From positions 228,501 through 292,500 of the forward strand of contig CM075193.1 of NCBI GenBank assembly GCA_037577475.1: a DNA stretch of 64,000 nt. The letters run 5' to 3'. Each line of letters starts with the position of its first letter. The stretch's first letter is position 1. Below the pieces are notes generated by a model that was not told the DNA's origin, searched no databases, and worked only from the letters and a program-made list of their open reading frames with translations. A program made the position numbers and the translations under genes. Of the stretch, positions 63,801-64,000 are shown piece after piece. The stretch comes from Chaunax sp. Z400. Its lineage: Eukaryota > Chordata > Actinopteri > Lophiiformes > Chaunacidae.

Positions 63801-64000
63801 ACTGCTGCGTTAGCCTGAAGTACTATTCACACATACTACTGCGTTAGCCTGAAGTACTATTCACACACACTACTGCGTTAGCCTGAAGTACTATTCACAC
63901 ATACTGCTGCGTTAGCCTGAAGTACTATTCACACACACTACTGCGTTAGCCTGAAGTACTATTCACACATACTGCTGCGTTAGCCTGAAGTAGTATTCAC
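60875..64000. repeat. 34-bp satellite array with 1,120-bp higher-order repeat
   Basis: About 92 tandem units, each containing TGCGTTAGCCTGAAGTACTA and TTCACACATACT. Left-edge units carry CTGGGG instead of CTGAAG and look older. Variants (CACACACAC for CACATACT, GTAG for GTAC, a 1-bp-shorter CCATCACAC unit) recur in fixed order. From 61531 on, every line I compared matches the sequence 1,120 bases later without a difference, through to the window end: two full copies and the start of a third. The array continues beyond the window. Confidence 0.97.

Noticed and set aside
60875..64000. CRISPR-like look of a regular 34-bp repeat array
   Set aside because: There are no unique spacers; the units are head to tail, and this is vertebrate DNA.

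Overview
This window looks like nuclear genomic DNA from a bony fish, probably a spiny-rayed (percomorph) teleost. Three things point there: vertebrate genes split into short exons with GT-AG introns; a very high density of CA/GT microsatellites and minisatellites; and dispersed repeats typical of teleosts (Tc1-type transposase remnants, fragments of a fish LINE, non-autonomous elements). Nothing suggests a bacterial, viral or plasmid origin. Only a tiny fraction of the window is coding, and most long open frames are low-complexity repeats.

Two genes can be supported, both on the + strand. (1) A complete acylphosphatase gene, best called acyp2, lies at 16758-22873. It has four coding exons (16758-16821, a 17-nt micro-exon 17137-17153, 19257-19366, 22759-22873) that join in frame to a 101-residue protein with both catalytic residues. 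(2) The 5' end of sptbn1 (beta-II spectrin) follows. It has a CpG-rich promoter and a probable non-coding exon 1 ending at 27610, a 20-kb intron, and exon 2 (47594-47869) carrying the standard start. A second, alternative first exon (53167-53392) encodes the N-terminus of the short isoform. Both starts end in the same splice phase, and the next shared exon must lie beyond the window. In human, ACYP2 and SPTBN1 are neighbours at 2p16.2, so the order supports both names.

Layout: 1-16.7 kb is gene-poor sequence full of repeats and transposon remnants. 16.7-23.2 kb is acyp2, with a 1.4-kb minisatellite in its second intron. 23.2-27.3 kb is intergenic. 27.3-47.6 kb is the sptbn1 promoter and first intron, with a 700-bp compound CA array and an AT-rich palindromic tract. 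47.6-53.4 kb holds the two sptbn1 start exons, with a probable second promoter at about 52.5 kb between CT tracts. 53.4-60.9 kb is intron with dispersed repeats. 60.9 kb to the window end is a 34-bp satellite array that runs off the edge and contains a 1,120-bp higher-order repeat, identical by eye between copies.

I found no new defence, mobile or biosynthetic system. The most interesting items are the micro-exon that carries the acylphosphatase catalytic arginine, a possible alternative last exon of acyp2, the extended Ser-Pro-rich N-terminus of the short spectrin isoform, the two higher-order minisatellites, and an undescribed 530-bp repeat present as an inverted pair 40 kb apart. Repeat families were recognised from memory and by eye; no alignment or search was run.
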